Assembly (NCBI GenBank): GCA_029851415.1
Contig: CM056742.1
Coordinates: 189,329,344 to 189,393,343, forward strand
Length of the DNA: 64,000 bases
Direction: 5' to 3'
DNA from: Eretmocerus hayati
Lineage: Eukaryota > Arthropoda > Insecta > Hymenoptera > Aphelinidae
Shown: piece by piece, positions 1-12,209 of the stretch
Layout: each line of letters opens with the position of its first letter
How positions within the stretch are numbered: the first letter of the stretch is position 1
The notes under the pieces: model-generated
Databases searched by the model: none
Told to the model about the DNA's origin: nothing
Seen by the model: the letters and a program-made list of their open reading frames with translations, nothing else
Translations under genes and position numbers: made by a program

Positions 1-67
1 TTGATCGGACACCAGATCCACCAAATTCGGCACGAGAATTCCGAAGGATTAATTTTTTTTTTTTCAG

Positions 68-3000
68 GTAACTTGGCATTCTATTATATTCATAAAATTT
101 AAGAAGGAATTGCAAATAGATTTTTCTCCACGTGACATGTTTTTACTTCATCGAGTATTTCAACGGAAGATCCATGGGTAATTAATCTTAGGACTTTCAA
201 GGAGGTTTTCCATGAGAGCATTCAAGATCGGGTTAAAAAATCAGATCCCCTCACAAGTCTGCAAGTTTTTCTCATATCCGAATTTGAATCTCTTTTTCCA
301 GACGTGATTGTATAAACATTACGACAGGACTCAGAGTTCAAGCAATCGTCCCAACATTCATGAGTTTATATCCTCTCGACAAGCCGGTGTCATTATATTA
401 TCTATTTGACCATAATGGACGATTTGTGCCAAAAGATTTCGAAGTTAAATACAAAATTTGACATGTGTACTTGAATCCTCCACAAAATGTATGAAAATTC
501 CTGGAATTCAAGTTCCGAAGAGTTCTTCATTCTCAGCGGACTCTCTCTCTCTCTCTGCGGGTCTTATTGAGAAGAGATACATCGAGAGGGAGATGAACTT
601 GATCTGTCAAAATCCATCACCAGACTGCAGCGGTGCGAATGAAATGAGCAGACGTTCAGATGACGAGATGAGTTTCCGTATCAACGGCAGAAGCAGCAGC
701 AATCGAGAGGGAAAGCGACCGCAAAGTTTTCGAGAGGTGAAACAAATGTATACGACTGAAGTACGAGACCGCGTGAGCCCAAGAACGAGTGAGCGAGACC
801 AAAAACGGTCGAGTGGACACTGGCACCAGCCGGCGGAATGCGGTCATGAGTATCATTGGCGAACATAACCCAGGAATCAGCTACGCACGCGTTGCCTGGC
901 AATTCTATGCTCAGCTATGAGATACCTGCTAAATGAGACGAGTAGATCGATGCGTGAAGTGAGCCAACTCATCAGGAGGCGATGGTGTGAGCTTGCAAGA
1001 AAATCACAGGAAATGATTCAGCCGAATCGTATGGACAACACAAACAGATTGTACAAGATCAATCGAACTGAATTCAATTTCAGCTGCAAAATTATTGTTC
1101 GACAACTGAGTGCACTTTCCGTCTCGAGTAACATCTAGCTTGATCATCCGAATGTCAACTCGAGAGGTGTTTTCCTCTCGTCCAACTTTTGTTTGCACTC
1201 CTACGTAGTCTCGTTTGTCGACAAGGAAAGAGCCGGGATTATCGTGGAGATCACTCGAGGCATGCAGCTCAGACCCGGCAACAAGATATCGCGCACTATA
1301 TCTCGAGTACGTGAGAGCTTGCACCCAGGCAACAACCTGTTGAGTTTTCCCGCTTTCTATCTCGCTCTCCGTCTTTCTCTTCGTGACGTTTTCTAAAACT
1401 TTTCATCTGCACGCCCAGCCAGTAAAACCCAATTTAAAGGACAACAGGCAACTCAAGGGATGGTTTACCAGTAACGTAAGGTGATGGTCCCATATAGTAT
1501 TGATGAGAGAGTCCAAGGAACACAAAAATATTCATTTTGAGAAGAACGAAACGATTCTAGAGCACCATAAGCTTAGTATGAGTTTCCACAAATATAATCG
1601 AATGAAATTCAAGGTCCCACCCGATGAAACATGAACAAACCGCAATAAGGTTACATTATCTAGTTTAGGTCAATTCTGTTGAGGATGCCCATCAACTGCC
1701 ATCAAGAATTTAAAATTCCGAGCGTTTGAGAATTTCATTTGATTCGAGAGTAACTCGGAGAGAAGAACTAGGCGACACATCGCTGCCGCATCGACGAGCA
1801 AGAACGAAAAATTCATCAGATATGTGTCTGCTCGAGAGCGGGATAACTCCGATAGACATAACTCAATATCTGACGCGCCATCAGGCTCGTCAACTTTCAA
1901 TACTGCGACGCAGAGAGGCAGAGGCAGCATTCGATCACGAAAACTTGATCCCCGCAGTGCGTGCCGCAAAACTAGTTTGGCATGTCAGAATTTGCATGCT
2001 GCCCGCGTATGAGCCGTTCGATGATGGATGTTTCGACATTGGGCAAAATTCATGTTATGACTTTGGCGGATGATCAATGCGTGGATGTGCACACCTACAA
2101 ATTCGACAATTTCATTTTGTACTGAGGTATTTTGACGGTTAATATTCCCAAAAATGGATTTGAAAATGTGTGAACTTCCATAAAATGCATGAAATCTTCG
2201 ACGAGACGAGTAAGTACAAAACATATGAGTTTACAAATAAATCAGGTCTAGAATCCATCCTCCCACGTTTCTCCGCGCGCACGGCAAACCAAGTCAAAAC
2301 CCAAGAAAACTATGCATTTATTTCATCCATGCGATGTTGTTTCAACCACACACAATGTTCTAACCTTTGTTCCGATGTGGAGCCCATGTTTGTTAGAAGT
2401 CAAAAATCCACAGTAGATTATCAGTGTCACAAGACCAATGCACCAAGGATCAATAAGACTCAAATAGTCCAACTTTGGTCTCAATTTGCTCAAGTACTTC
2501 AACTAACTTCCCTTCGGGGTCGATGGCAAGCCCGAGTATGGTATCAAGTCTCGAGTGAAAACTCGATAAAGTATACTGGATTTTCCAAGTATTCGATTAT
2601 GTGAGTTTCATCAACTAAATTTTCGTCATTGTATGCTAAAAAAGTCATCCGGTGACTCGAGGAGTCACTATAATATCTGACTCTACATTGTTTCGTTTTC
2701 AATGCTCCCAGAGTTGCATCGCCTCAACTCAATCAGATCCTCGACTCATTCAATTAGCCATCTAGCTTGAAAGTTTCGCGCCCTCTCCGCGAGCTTAATT
2801 CAATTCCCGTAGAAAATTGCAGAAGCGCCGCGCCGAGCGGGGCGTCGCCAGTTCCAACTTGTGCTTTCTGTGAAATTGCAGACTGTCGCGCCCCGATATG
2901 AATCATAAAAACGTCCTGGATGATTTTTGCAACTGCTATCGCCAAGTTGGGTTTGACGTTGGCTCCCTCGGCGAAGCACAGTGACGACGACGAGCGCTGA

Positions 3001-3921
3001 AACAAAGCGGTGCTGATTGATATGCGCGCAAAAAAGTTACGTCAATCAGCAGGACTGTGACTTTGCTACGGAAGTAATTGCATTCGCGGTGCGAAAAATG
3101 AATTTGAATGTTCCCGTTTGGGACATATTCTCTCCTAGTTTTTTTCCTCTTTTCCACAAGCAACCCCGAACTGAACGAACCAGACGAACTCTCAACCGCT
3201 CGACCAGGTCTGCGTTAACATGGTTATATCGATGGTCGGGTGGTGTACCATGACAGATCTAGGGACTGGCGTCCATTTTTCACACTTTTTTCTCTGAAAA
3301 ATTCATACCTCCTGCAAAAAAAGCCAGAGTAATTACAGTGAGTACAAGACCTCATTACATTCGAATCAAAATTGTCGACCGGAGCAACTCGAGGGACGAA
3401 TATCTAACCAAAATAGCTTGATGAGGTGTGGCGAATACTCAAAGAATAGTCTCCTCGACAATCTCTGGCTTTTATTCATACTCTCAGGTGTCCATTGAAA
3501 TCAATGTATCAGTGACGAACTGACGAGGCAGACGATGTGCCAAGTACAACCACTCGAACATCAAAAGAGAAACGAGCACTCTGGTATCCATGGTAGGGCA
3601 ACAAAGTGATAATATAATACCCAAGGTACAAGTAGAACAAGAGAAACCTGTATCATATCATCTCGTGGGAATCTACCAGTAGGAATTAAAGTGTCCTTTT
3701 CAAAGGAACAAGCCCCAGAAGTATAATCTAACGCGCAGCGAATCCCAATTAGCGACTGTTCCTAATATCTCGGTTGCCCGCACTGTTCAACTCCCACATC
3801 GTAACTGTCCGGCGCGGGCGATGGTGGCGCTCGATGATTCGTCCAATCTCTGATATCAGGCAAAAAATTTACCATATGTTTTACACGAATGACCACGAAT
3901 ATGGCTGACTGAGACAGACTT
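68..3921. other. No gene seen
   Basis: Apart from the CT run and a CpG-rich patch near 2780-3000, this stretch shows only short overlapping open frames on both strands with no family motif and no convincing exon bounded by splice signals. Confidence 0.6.
541..556. repeat. (CT)8 microsatellite
   Basis: A pure run of CT dinucleotides in otherwise unremarkable sequence. Confidence 0.95.
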
Positions 3922-4094
3922 CGTTACCCTGTAAGAAAGTTTATGGAATTTACAGTCTAACTTACAGCCAACTTACAGTTACCATGTTACTCTTATGGAG
4001 ACTGGAATTTTTGACTGCCATAAGAATAACATGGTAATTGTAAGTTGGCTGTGAATTATGCTGTAAACCCCTGTACCTTTTCTACAGGGTAATT
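3922..4094. mobile_element. Foldback MITE with TA-type ends
   Basis: The ends read TACCCTGTA and TACAGGGTA, so the element CCCTGTA...TACAGGG is bounded by TA on both sides, as in Tc1/mariner-type insertions. Inside, 3964-3998 and 4018-4052 form 35-bp inverted arms (ACAGCCAACTTACA...) with about two mismatches around a 19-base loop, and weaker pairing continues outwards to the ends. Nearly the whole element folds into one hairpin. No coding capacity. The superfamily rests only on the TA duplication. Confidence 0.75.
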
Positions 4095-4580
4095 GTGATA
4101 GAAATGCCCCGGTGGGTTCTGCAGGACCAATCGACAAGGTTCTACCATCTTGCTTCGGGTCCTGCCTAACTGTTTTGTATGGTGATTGAGGTATGCCGAC
4201 GATCCTCGAGTTTCCTGGCTGCTCTCAGACACATCACATTGCCTAATTTCCGAATTGGTGAAAATGACGTCATTGTACAAATCCTATTCCCCGCTCGTGG
4301 AGTTGTCAATCAGGTTCGATTCTACGGAATCTTTCAGCGATGTCAATGAGATTCCTTTGACCAAAAATGCGTCCCTAGAGTATCCATAAATATCCCAAAT
4401 TGTGAGGAACCCGAGCATGATGCTCCGCATGACAGGTCGAGAAGGTGACGTTTTTGAATATTCTACGAGATTTTTCGTGCATCGCGCCCCATCGGAACCT
4501 ACACAGCAACGAACAAGCTCAAAACAAGGAGTATTGGGGCATTTCCACATGGTCTGGATTTTGAGGGGTTAAAAAATCTC
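4093..4580 (+). repeat. Dispersed repeat family, copy 1 (uninterrupted)
   Basis: This segment aligns along its length with 18485-19255. Shared landmarks in the same order are GGGT(T/C)C(T/C)GCAGGACC, the GTATGGTGATTGAGGT region (copy 2: GTGTACGATTATTGAGGT), CCTTTGACCAA(A/G)AATG, AGAATAC/AGAGTAT-CCATAAATA, the TGACGTT(T/C)TTGAAT motif and a final ATGGTCT(G/T)GA. Roughly two thirds of positions match. The family is unidentified; no intact coding frame is shared. This copy lacks the 225-bp insertion found in copy 2 and so supplies the empty site. Confidence 0.7.
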
Positions 4581-7500
4581 CTCCTGATGTACAAAGATTC
4601 ATTTGAGCTCGGAACCAGCCGTTGTGTTGATATGGCATCGAGAGAACACCATACCTTACTTCTCGACACAAAAATCTTGACAAACTGACTAATTGCAACA
4701 TGTTTCCTTTCTCAGGTCAGTAAATGGAGAATTTTGTTGATTTCTGATGATTGTACATTTATTACAAGACTGTGTGACTACCTCGAAAAAATCTTCAGGA
4801 AATCATAACTGCTTACAGTATATAGCGAAAAGTATGAGGCAGACAGAGATCAGTGCAGGCACTCGACGATCACGATGTGACTGGCTCACCAAAATCGCGT
4901 TGTAGTTAGACCAAGTACCGCGTCATCAGTGTACGCTATCATGCAACTTTTTGTGAGCTATCAACGCGACTGTGTATCTGAGACTTTTTATGCCCCTCTA
5001 CTTCCTATCCGGTGCACTCCTTATCACCCAAACATAGATCAACCACAAAGTTTCCCAGACGACGAAGAAACGTAATGGAGAGATGAGGAAATGGATAAAT
5101 CTCCTCTGGTATCGTGGTAACGATGCGAAAATGGGATACTCTGTGTCATTCATGCGGACGCAACGCGCATCTGAATGTGCATTATGATGTTTCCTCATTT
5201 GCTATTAAAAGTCTATTCAGATTTTGGATTCCTCATACATGTACGCAGCAGCACTGATAAAACAGATTACCATGACTTGTTCTCTGATCTTCGAATTTAT
5301 ATAAGGACAAAAAATAACATTTGCACATCGCGGTTATTCTGGTTGTAATCAGTTTTGCAGGTTACTGATGACATTGAAGATGACAGCAGATATGAACTCT
5401 TAAGCTTTTTCTACAGATCCTGAGCGAAGAAAGAGAACCCAGTGCTCGGTTTCATCCAATGACTATAGTTTCGTAGATGTTTTGGGTCAACGTATCTCCT
5501 CAACTGAAACTGGGTTTCTGGCGCATCATTCAATGTACATGTCAGGCCGTGAAGTACAAATCACAGGACATGAATAAATTCTTTCAAGATTTGGACGTTG
5601 GAGTCCTCATGATCACGTAATTGTTAACGTCGATCTGGAACCTGATTCATCTTTTTGAAAATAGAGTTGCAAACCGGCATTCTGAGTATTGGTGGAATGC
5701 AAACATGTATAATTTTCTCATTTTGGGAACGGATGACCCATTCGAAGATGATATGATGTGCTTGGTGAGTTATTGGTTGGAGATACAATTTGAGGGAACC
5801 CCTCACCCAACGTATTATGTTCTGTTCTAGTGTTCTCAAACCGCATGTACTATGAGGAAGCATTAGGAGAGATGACGTGAAGGACGCGAAGGGAGCATAT
5901 TACAGAAATCAAATCTAGATTTCTCAAGCTCGTCGCTTTCGTATCGATTTTCACGGCACAAATGGATTGCTTCAAGCTGCAAAAGTTATCGGGCGAGCTA
6001 TGCCCATCGCATCGTGACATCTAAAAGATGACTGTCCTCATCACCACGATATTTTCGATGAGAAATAGAAGGAGGCGATATCGTGCGTCGGGCACGAGGC
6101 TTGTTGGATATGACATCGCGTAAAAAGGGCTCACCCTGGATAGAGAGAAGACATCCAACGATATTGTCCTCGGCTGTCATTTGCAGACTACCGCAAACCG
6201 CCTGTACAACTTTACAAGATATCTCAATGAAGATGACTTCTTTTATCACCCGATAAATCCAATCAAGGCTGCACGCTCGCTTCTTTGTCTTCATCGCTCA
6301 ACTACATCGAGAGCAATCTGGTGTTGATGAAGAGCACACTTCATCGAGAAAGATAATATCAGTTGGTGAAACAACAATGATACTCCACGGAAACTCTTGG
6401 GCGTAACACTCTGAAGCTTGGAATCTCATTGGAAATCTCATTGTTGGCATTGAAAAAGTGGAGTAACATCTACGATTTTAGGCGAATTCATGACCCGTAT
6501 ACCCTAAGCTTTCCCAGCAAGTCGTTGACATTGTGATTGATAACGGTCCAAAGTTGAGATCCGTCTCGATCAAACGAAGATACGTTATTGATGAATGCGC
6601 GTGGAAGTTGGGGAATTTCCCTCAACTGATGCCTGTTACACAATTCATGAGGATCAACGCGAAAACTCAAAATCTCCCACTCGACGACTAAAAGTTGGCT
6701 GAACTTGAAGCTTTCGAAACTGTGTGAAGAGCAGAGTGCTCATTAGAAACGTATTCACTTTCTCATTCGATTCACTCAGTGATTTTATTTAAAAAAGTGA
6801 TGCTTCAGATTTGGTCGAAGTGGGTAACTCTTTGGTATTTGAATTGAATTTTCATTGGAGAGATTTTTTTAATGCGAAATATCGATTCAGTTGAGGTTGG
6901 CAATGAATATTGGCGTTGATTGGTGATATTCATTCTTTACAAATTGATGTTGACCGAAACAATGCGTCAATTACAGCCTTCTGAGCAGGGCGCATATTTT
7001 TTGGCAGTACATCCTGATATTTAACGGAATTGTTCCACAAAGATTATTCAACAGAATGTGGAGTTACTCTGTCAGGAGCATTTAGAGAGAGAAATTCCGT
7101 TTCCGGTTAGCCCGAGTTTGAAAAGGTAGAAGAATGTAGAGCTTCCTGTGTACAGCAGTGTGCAAAAATATCAAACAGTATTTTTTTCAAAGGAAATTGC
7201 ATCAAACGAAACGTTACCACATTTTTGCACTAGTCCCCCAGTGGCATCAATAACAACAGAGAACGTGAGCGTAGAGTGAAACTAACACCACAGCGCCTAT
7301 TTTTCGGCAAGAGATGGTGATGAGATCCATAGTTTTAACGATACTGTTGCGGAGCAGAATCATCTCTGGGAATAAATAGACCATGAAATGATCAGATAGG
7401 AACGTTATCCTGCGAAAACAGATTGAATTAAGTAAGTTCGAATAACCACGTCTGCCAAGTCACACTGAGAAAAAATTCTTCCTCGATGAGCTATCGAGTA

Positions 7501-10202
7501 TTTATTACAGGATGCAACTTCCGCAAGGATTTTGCAACTTCGACATTGGGAAACGATTTCTTTCTTCTTCCGAGATAACAAACCGATGAAATTCCAAGCG
7601 ATGTTTCCTCGTGCAACATGCACTTACATAATCAGCATCGCTGCTGCTGGATGGATCGCACCGAATTCCAGAGAACTTTTCAAAGGCTTTAATCTTTGAA
7701 GCGCGAGGAGTTGATGATCAATCGGCAACGCATCTCTGCAAAATGTATGCCGGTTCGACAGCAGTGAGAAATAATGGATGGGCTCTGTTGGCATTCGAAT
7801 GCGATGCGCTGGCTGCGAGTGCGGCGGCGCTCATTGGGTAAATTGCGAGTTATGAGAGAGTGAAAGATCCAATCGGAGTAATGGACGATCCTGAGAGCTG
7901 TGAGAAATCGTTGTGACGCAAGTTTTCGACTTTGACGAGTGATATGTCAGAACTCGCAAGCATTGTTGGCAAATTCTGTGACGAGAGTGAGATTGGATCG
8001 AGTTGTTGACGATGGATGGTCGTATGGGATGACTGATGTGCAATTTGGAGATTGAGTAGATTCCATCGATCAGTTCTGAGATCGACCAACTTCCCAGTTC
8101 CAAAAATCTCAATCTCAAAAATAAACGGCTGAGTTCTATCGATGGTAGCTCTCAATCTACGTCGATTTTCTAGGCTGATTTCTGATGCATCGGGCATCTT
8201 TCAATATTTTGAGATTTGGCGGGCTTACTTTAATCTTAGATATCTGGAACACGAACGAACCTAGCTTTTGTATGGAATGAGTTATTCCACAAATATTTCA
8301 CGATACATCCATTCATCTGTACTCTCTTGATTGGAATACATTATCCATCACCCGAGAATTGTCGATGAATTTATTTTTCATGAATGCTCAGTGATTTTCA
8401 ATTCAATTTTGATCTTGCGGTGATTACTGGAAAACGGGGGAGGACTCAATAAATCTCGAATTTCTTCTTTTCAATTCTCCAACTTTTAAGGCCCGCAATG
8501 CCAATTTGTACTGGCAATGAAGTAACTGTAATGGTACATCTGATAAATGGAGATCTACGGATTGTCAATTGGGCGGTTTGACAGTGAAAAGAAGCTAGCG
8601 TACGCACGCAGACGACGACGAGGTCAACCATAGATCACAATCACTGAGCAAGCCATTGGATGTGAGGTTCAATCGAATCATAATACAGCTCTGCCTATCC
8701 CGTTGACGAGGCCGATTATTCCAACAACTTTATCAATGATGTACTTGAGATGCGAGATGAAAGTAATTGATTGCTTGGACAATGGCTCAGTCAACCCAAT
8801 CAAATCATTCAGTCTAACCGAATTTAGAGCTTCCGCGTTGATGAGCATCGCATATTAGTGGATCCGACAAAACGACGGAAGTGACGGCACATTTCAAACT
8901 GGATAATTCTGCGAGTCAACTGAGGGAAAATGCCAGGAAGTTGTATGAGCACAAATTCTGTCAATCGTGTATGATTTTCGCAAACTCTGTCTATTTCATC
9001 TGCGAAATTGCTAAAAGTTTTGTATGCACAACACGAAAACAGCATCATCACGACAGTACTCATGACGCAGACTTTGTTTTACGGCTGTAATTGAAAGGAA
9101 TGAGTTAGAGGACATAATTTCTGCGTTGGAAGCACGAACTCGCTCAAATTGAATCAAACGAGGAAAAAAGGGCAAAGACGCCGTGGACTCGTAACAGAAA
9201 GCTAAACGCCAGCGGGACGAGCTTTTTCTAGCTGGGCGGATATCTTGTCGGATATATTTTACCGTGCGCGACAAATCATACAAAGAGCTTCGTTAATCTT
9301 CAGCAAGTTGAAAAAGAAGAGCAGCAGTAGTAGCAGCAGCAGGAGGGAATGAAAATTACCGGCGACACTGGCGGTATACGGAGAGTCAGAATCGCCGCGT
9401 AGACAATAATTTTCCCCAAAGCTGTGCCCGCTCATTTCGGCAAAACTCCACGCACCGGGGGTGAAATCGCATTATTTTGCGCGACTCTGCTCTGCTCTGC
9501 TCAGCTCGTTGTCTGCCATTAGAACCACGGCTCGTCGCAGCAGTGGCTCTCTCTGAATGTATACGGACTGAAGTGAAAAAGAGGATCCACCACGACGACA
9601 ACAAGTTTGACGATAAAATTTAGAGTTATGCTGTGACAGGGAAGAAAAACAGCTCGTTGGAGAGGCTGTTATCGCGAGGAACTTGTTTCGCACGAGAGAA
9701 ATGAAATAAGTGCGAAAAGATTTCACCCCATTCAGTGCGTCAAAGAAATATCCCATATCCCAATTTCTTGTAATGATTGAAATTAATTTTTTAAGAAATT
9801 GGATGAACGCGGACGTGATGAGGTCAGTTTCCGAATATTTTTGCTGGCGTAGCAATCCTACAATAAGAACACTTTGCGCATGACCAATCATGAAGTTAGC
9901 GTGGATTTGAATTAAATTCCCTGGATTTGCACTTCTTATCGAAATTTCGAAATGAAAATCAGTACTACGAATGAGTGAATGACTGTTGATAAAGTGGTTC
10001 CTTTATGGAAAAGATTTCGATACCCCCGAAGTTGTATACAGTAGCACTTCATACGACCACGGTTACTAATCAACAAGCTTTCACTCCAACACGAATGATC
10101 AATATCGGACTCTTGCATTTCGTCTTGCCGAGTGCAGTAGTTGTGGACCCGAGGCCGATCAGTCATCTGGCATCATTATCCTTTTCCCCGTGATTTACAT
10201 AC
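4581..10202. other. No gene seen
   Basis: Intron-like sequence. A short CAG/TAG-rich run lies just inside at 9319-9341. Open frames at 5621-5863, 5998-6294 and 9472-9891 have no recognisable motif and no flanking splice signals. Confidence 0.55.
9319..9341. repeat. AGC/AGT trinucleotide microsatellite
   Basis: Interrupted GCAGCAGTAGTAGCAGCAGC run. Confidence 0.85.
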
Positions 10203-10264
10203 CCATGGACCATGACTTTTCCACCATCAATGGTTGGAAGACGAAGCATCATTTGCACACTCAC
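10203..10264 (-). other. Putative cryptic RS-exon after recursive site 2
   Basis: Starting at the recursive acceptor there is a 62-nt segment ending at CATGG|GTATGT, a good second donor. It is open in one frame (VSVQMMLRLPTIDGGKVMVHG), so it could be mistaken for a short coding exon. Joined directly to the TM3 exon (which ends in AG) it would read AGG TGA, an immediate stop, so it does not continue the receptor. It fits a skipped RS-exon better, though a genuine small exon of another transcript cannot be ruled out. Confidence 0.4.
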
Positions 10265-10295
10265 CTGTAACAAAAAGGTTTGATAAAAAATTAGA
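10258..10295 (-). other. Recursive splice site 2 (ratchet point, zero-length exon)
   Basis: On the minus strand a TCTAAT branch-point motif (10290-10295), a T-rich tract (ATTTTTTATCAAACCTTTTT) and ACAG at 10265 join directly to GTGAGT at 10264, giving a perfect CAG|GTGAGT donor context. No other AG lies between branch point and acceptor. It sits about 19.7 kb downstream of recursive site 1 on the same strand. Together the two sites divide the inferred intron at similar intervals, as expected for ratchet points. Confidence 0.6.
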
Positions 10296-10534
10296 TTCGG
10301 TGGTTTGTCATGTATGATTGATATTTTTCAATGATTCATTCAAAGACAAGAAATCATGGGTAGAACCGGATTTCCTGAAATTAATAAAAGTATCGTCAGA
10401 TTTTCAAACTCCTGTTGGATAATTTTTGAATATTATAGGCAATGATGACGGTGCTAACTTTTCACAGGCCTTTGGATGGTCTGTCAGTATAGCTAGCCCA
10501 GACTTGTGACATTTGAGATGACAAATCTATTACA

Positions 10535-10657
10535 TAACACGTTCTCGAATACGTTTGCTGCAACGGCGAAAATCGCAGTTTCTTGTTTGTGTGCTGCTGC
10601 ACATAGAGAAGGACAAGCGGGACCCACCGGTGGGCCCCGCCGCAGCGAACGTGTTAA
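10535..10657. mobile_element. Short TTAA-type MITE, family A copy 1
   Basis: Shares with 12638-12740 the sequence TTTGCTGC(A/G)ACGGCG, then AAAATCGCAGTTTC, then a GGGACCCAC-type hairpin and a CGCAGCGA(A/C)CGTGTTAA end. The right end carries TTAA (10654-10657). The left end is slightly rearranged, with an extra ACACGTTCTCGAAT preceding the terminal repeat. TTAA flanks are the insertion hallmark of piggyBac-type elements; no transposase is present. Confidence 0.65.
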
Positions 10658-12209
10658 TTCGAACACGTCATCAAAGATACGCCAATGACGAGTACAGAAT
10701 CCTGACAAACCAAATGTCGATTCAGTGATCAGAAAAAGCAAAATTTAACGACTCGTCGTTCTAATAAGAGGACCAAAGCTCGAACTTTGATAACCCAATC
10801 TACAACAGTCAAAAGCCGCGTAAAAACGAGACATCTCGCGATTCGTTAGTCACCAAATTTGAGGATTTGCCGAGCCAGGCATCGCGGCCAACTCGATCCA
10901 CTATAACCGGACTCGGACATTCTGGCGCCTCGATGAGATTATCTCCAAAAGGGAAGAAAGTTTTTGTCGGTCGGCATTAAACAACAAACTCTTGGCGACC
11001 ACCGGCTAGTGTACATCTGCCGGTGCTGTAACATCAGAAACAGCATCAGAGGATTAAGAGGAGAGCGGACGCTTCAAATTGGACTATAGCGGCGTTTTGT
11101 AAAGAGAGAGGGCGGATGGCTAATGTAATATCGCAGTCACCGAGAGTCGTGAGCTGCTGCACGAATAAATTCGCTCATTGCGCGCGTGGCGTCCGAGTTG
11201 CAATTTGAGCGCTCTCTCGTCGTTTGAGATCAAATGTGTTTGAGGCGCGCTCGAGGCCGAGGTCGATCTTGCGAAAAGAGGGGACAAATTGAAGATGCTC
11301 GTCTGGCATGGTTCAAATTGGCCTTACACGAGTTATCGCGTCGATCTGGCGCGTCTTCGTCCGACTTCTTCCAGTAAGGAGCAGAAATTCCAATACAGCT
11401 GGCATCAACGATATCACGGCCTACGCGATGCAGCTGGACAGAAAGGGACACTGATTACTCGGTGCGGTACAACTTGGTGGGTCGACAATTAACCAATTGT
11501 CCAATTGTTCCGCCACACCATCAGAGATCGTCGTCAGTCTCAAAATTTGGACTTTGTTGTCACCCCGTATCTCACGCCGGGAGCACATTCAAAGTACAAT
11601 TCTCAAACGTTTCGACCAGAGTTTCGAGCCTTTGCCGGTGTTGGGTTGGTTCGTTTTCCGTCTCGATTAGCATTGCACGAGGGGGAGATAGTCAGAGTAA
11701 GTGAACTCGGATGCCTCCGCATTAATCAGTTTACGCGGCCAACCCCGACTGCAGCAGAGGTGGTGAGACTCGAGTTGATAGTTGTCTACTCTACTAAGCT
11801 GGACAAAGTTACTTTCATCTCATGGAAACGAGCTTCTCTGCCCGCGGTACCGGTACGGGATAATCTCTCACTTTGCTCTGCTCTGGTCGTTTACGCTGCG
11901 GATGACTGAACTGATGGTGAGGTAAGCCGATCCGCGGGGAAGGACCAAGCTGCCGGTGACTCTATTAGCCTAGTTGAGGGTTGTCCACTTTTGTTGAATC
12001 GAAAAAAAACTTGTACAAGGAATCGATTTCTTGCTTCTTGGGTAGAGTTGAGAATATCTTTTGCTGGACGGAAATACTTGCAAATGGTCAAAAAATAATA
12101 GACTAAGGAATCCCACCATTCTTGGAAAATGACATAAAAATTTTAAATTCATAGTTTTTCCAATAGAAAACATTAAATACCAATGTATTAAAATGGTATT
12201 GCAGTGTAT
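10658..12209. other. No gene seen
   Basis: Moderately CpG-rich, intron-like sequence with overlapping short open frames on both strands (11230-11909) and no domain or splice evidence. Confidence 0.55.

Noticed and set aside
47..73. Plus-strand T-tract-CAG|GTAACT, a third juxtaposed splice-site pair
   Set aside because: It lies on the opposite strand to the receptor, the donor GTAACT is weak, and a T12 tract before CAG is easily met by chance.
7157..7233. GTGCAAAAAT ... ATTTTTGCAC inverted pair as a 75-bp MITE
   Set aside because: Only 10 bp pair exactly, in AT-rich sequence, with no target duplication.
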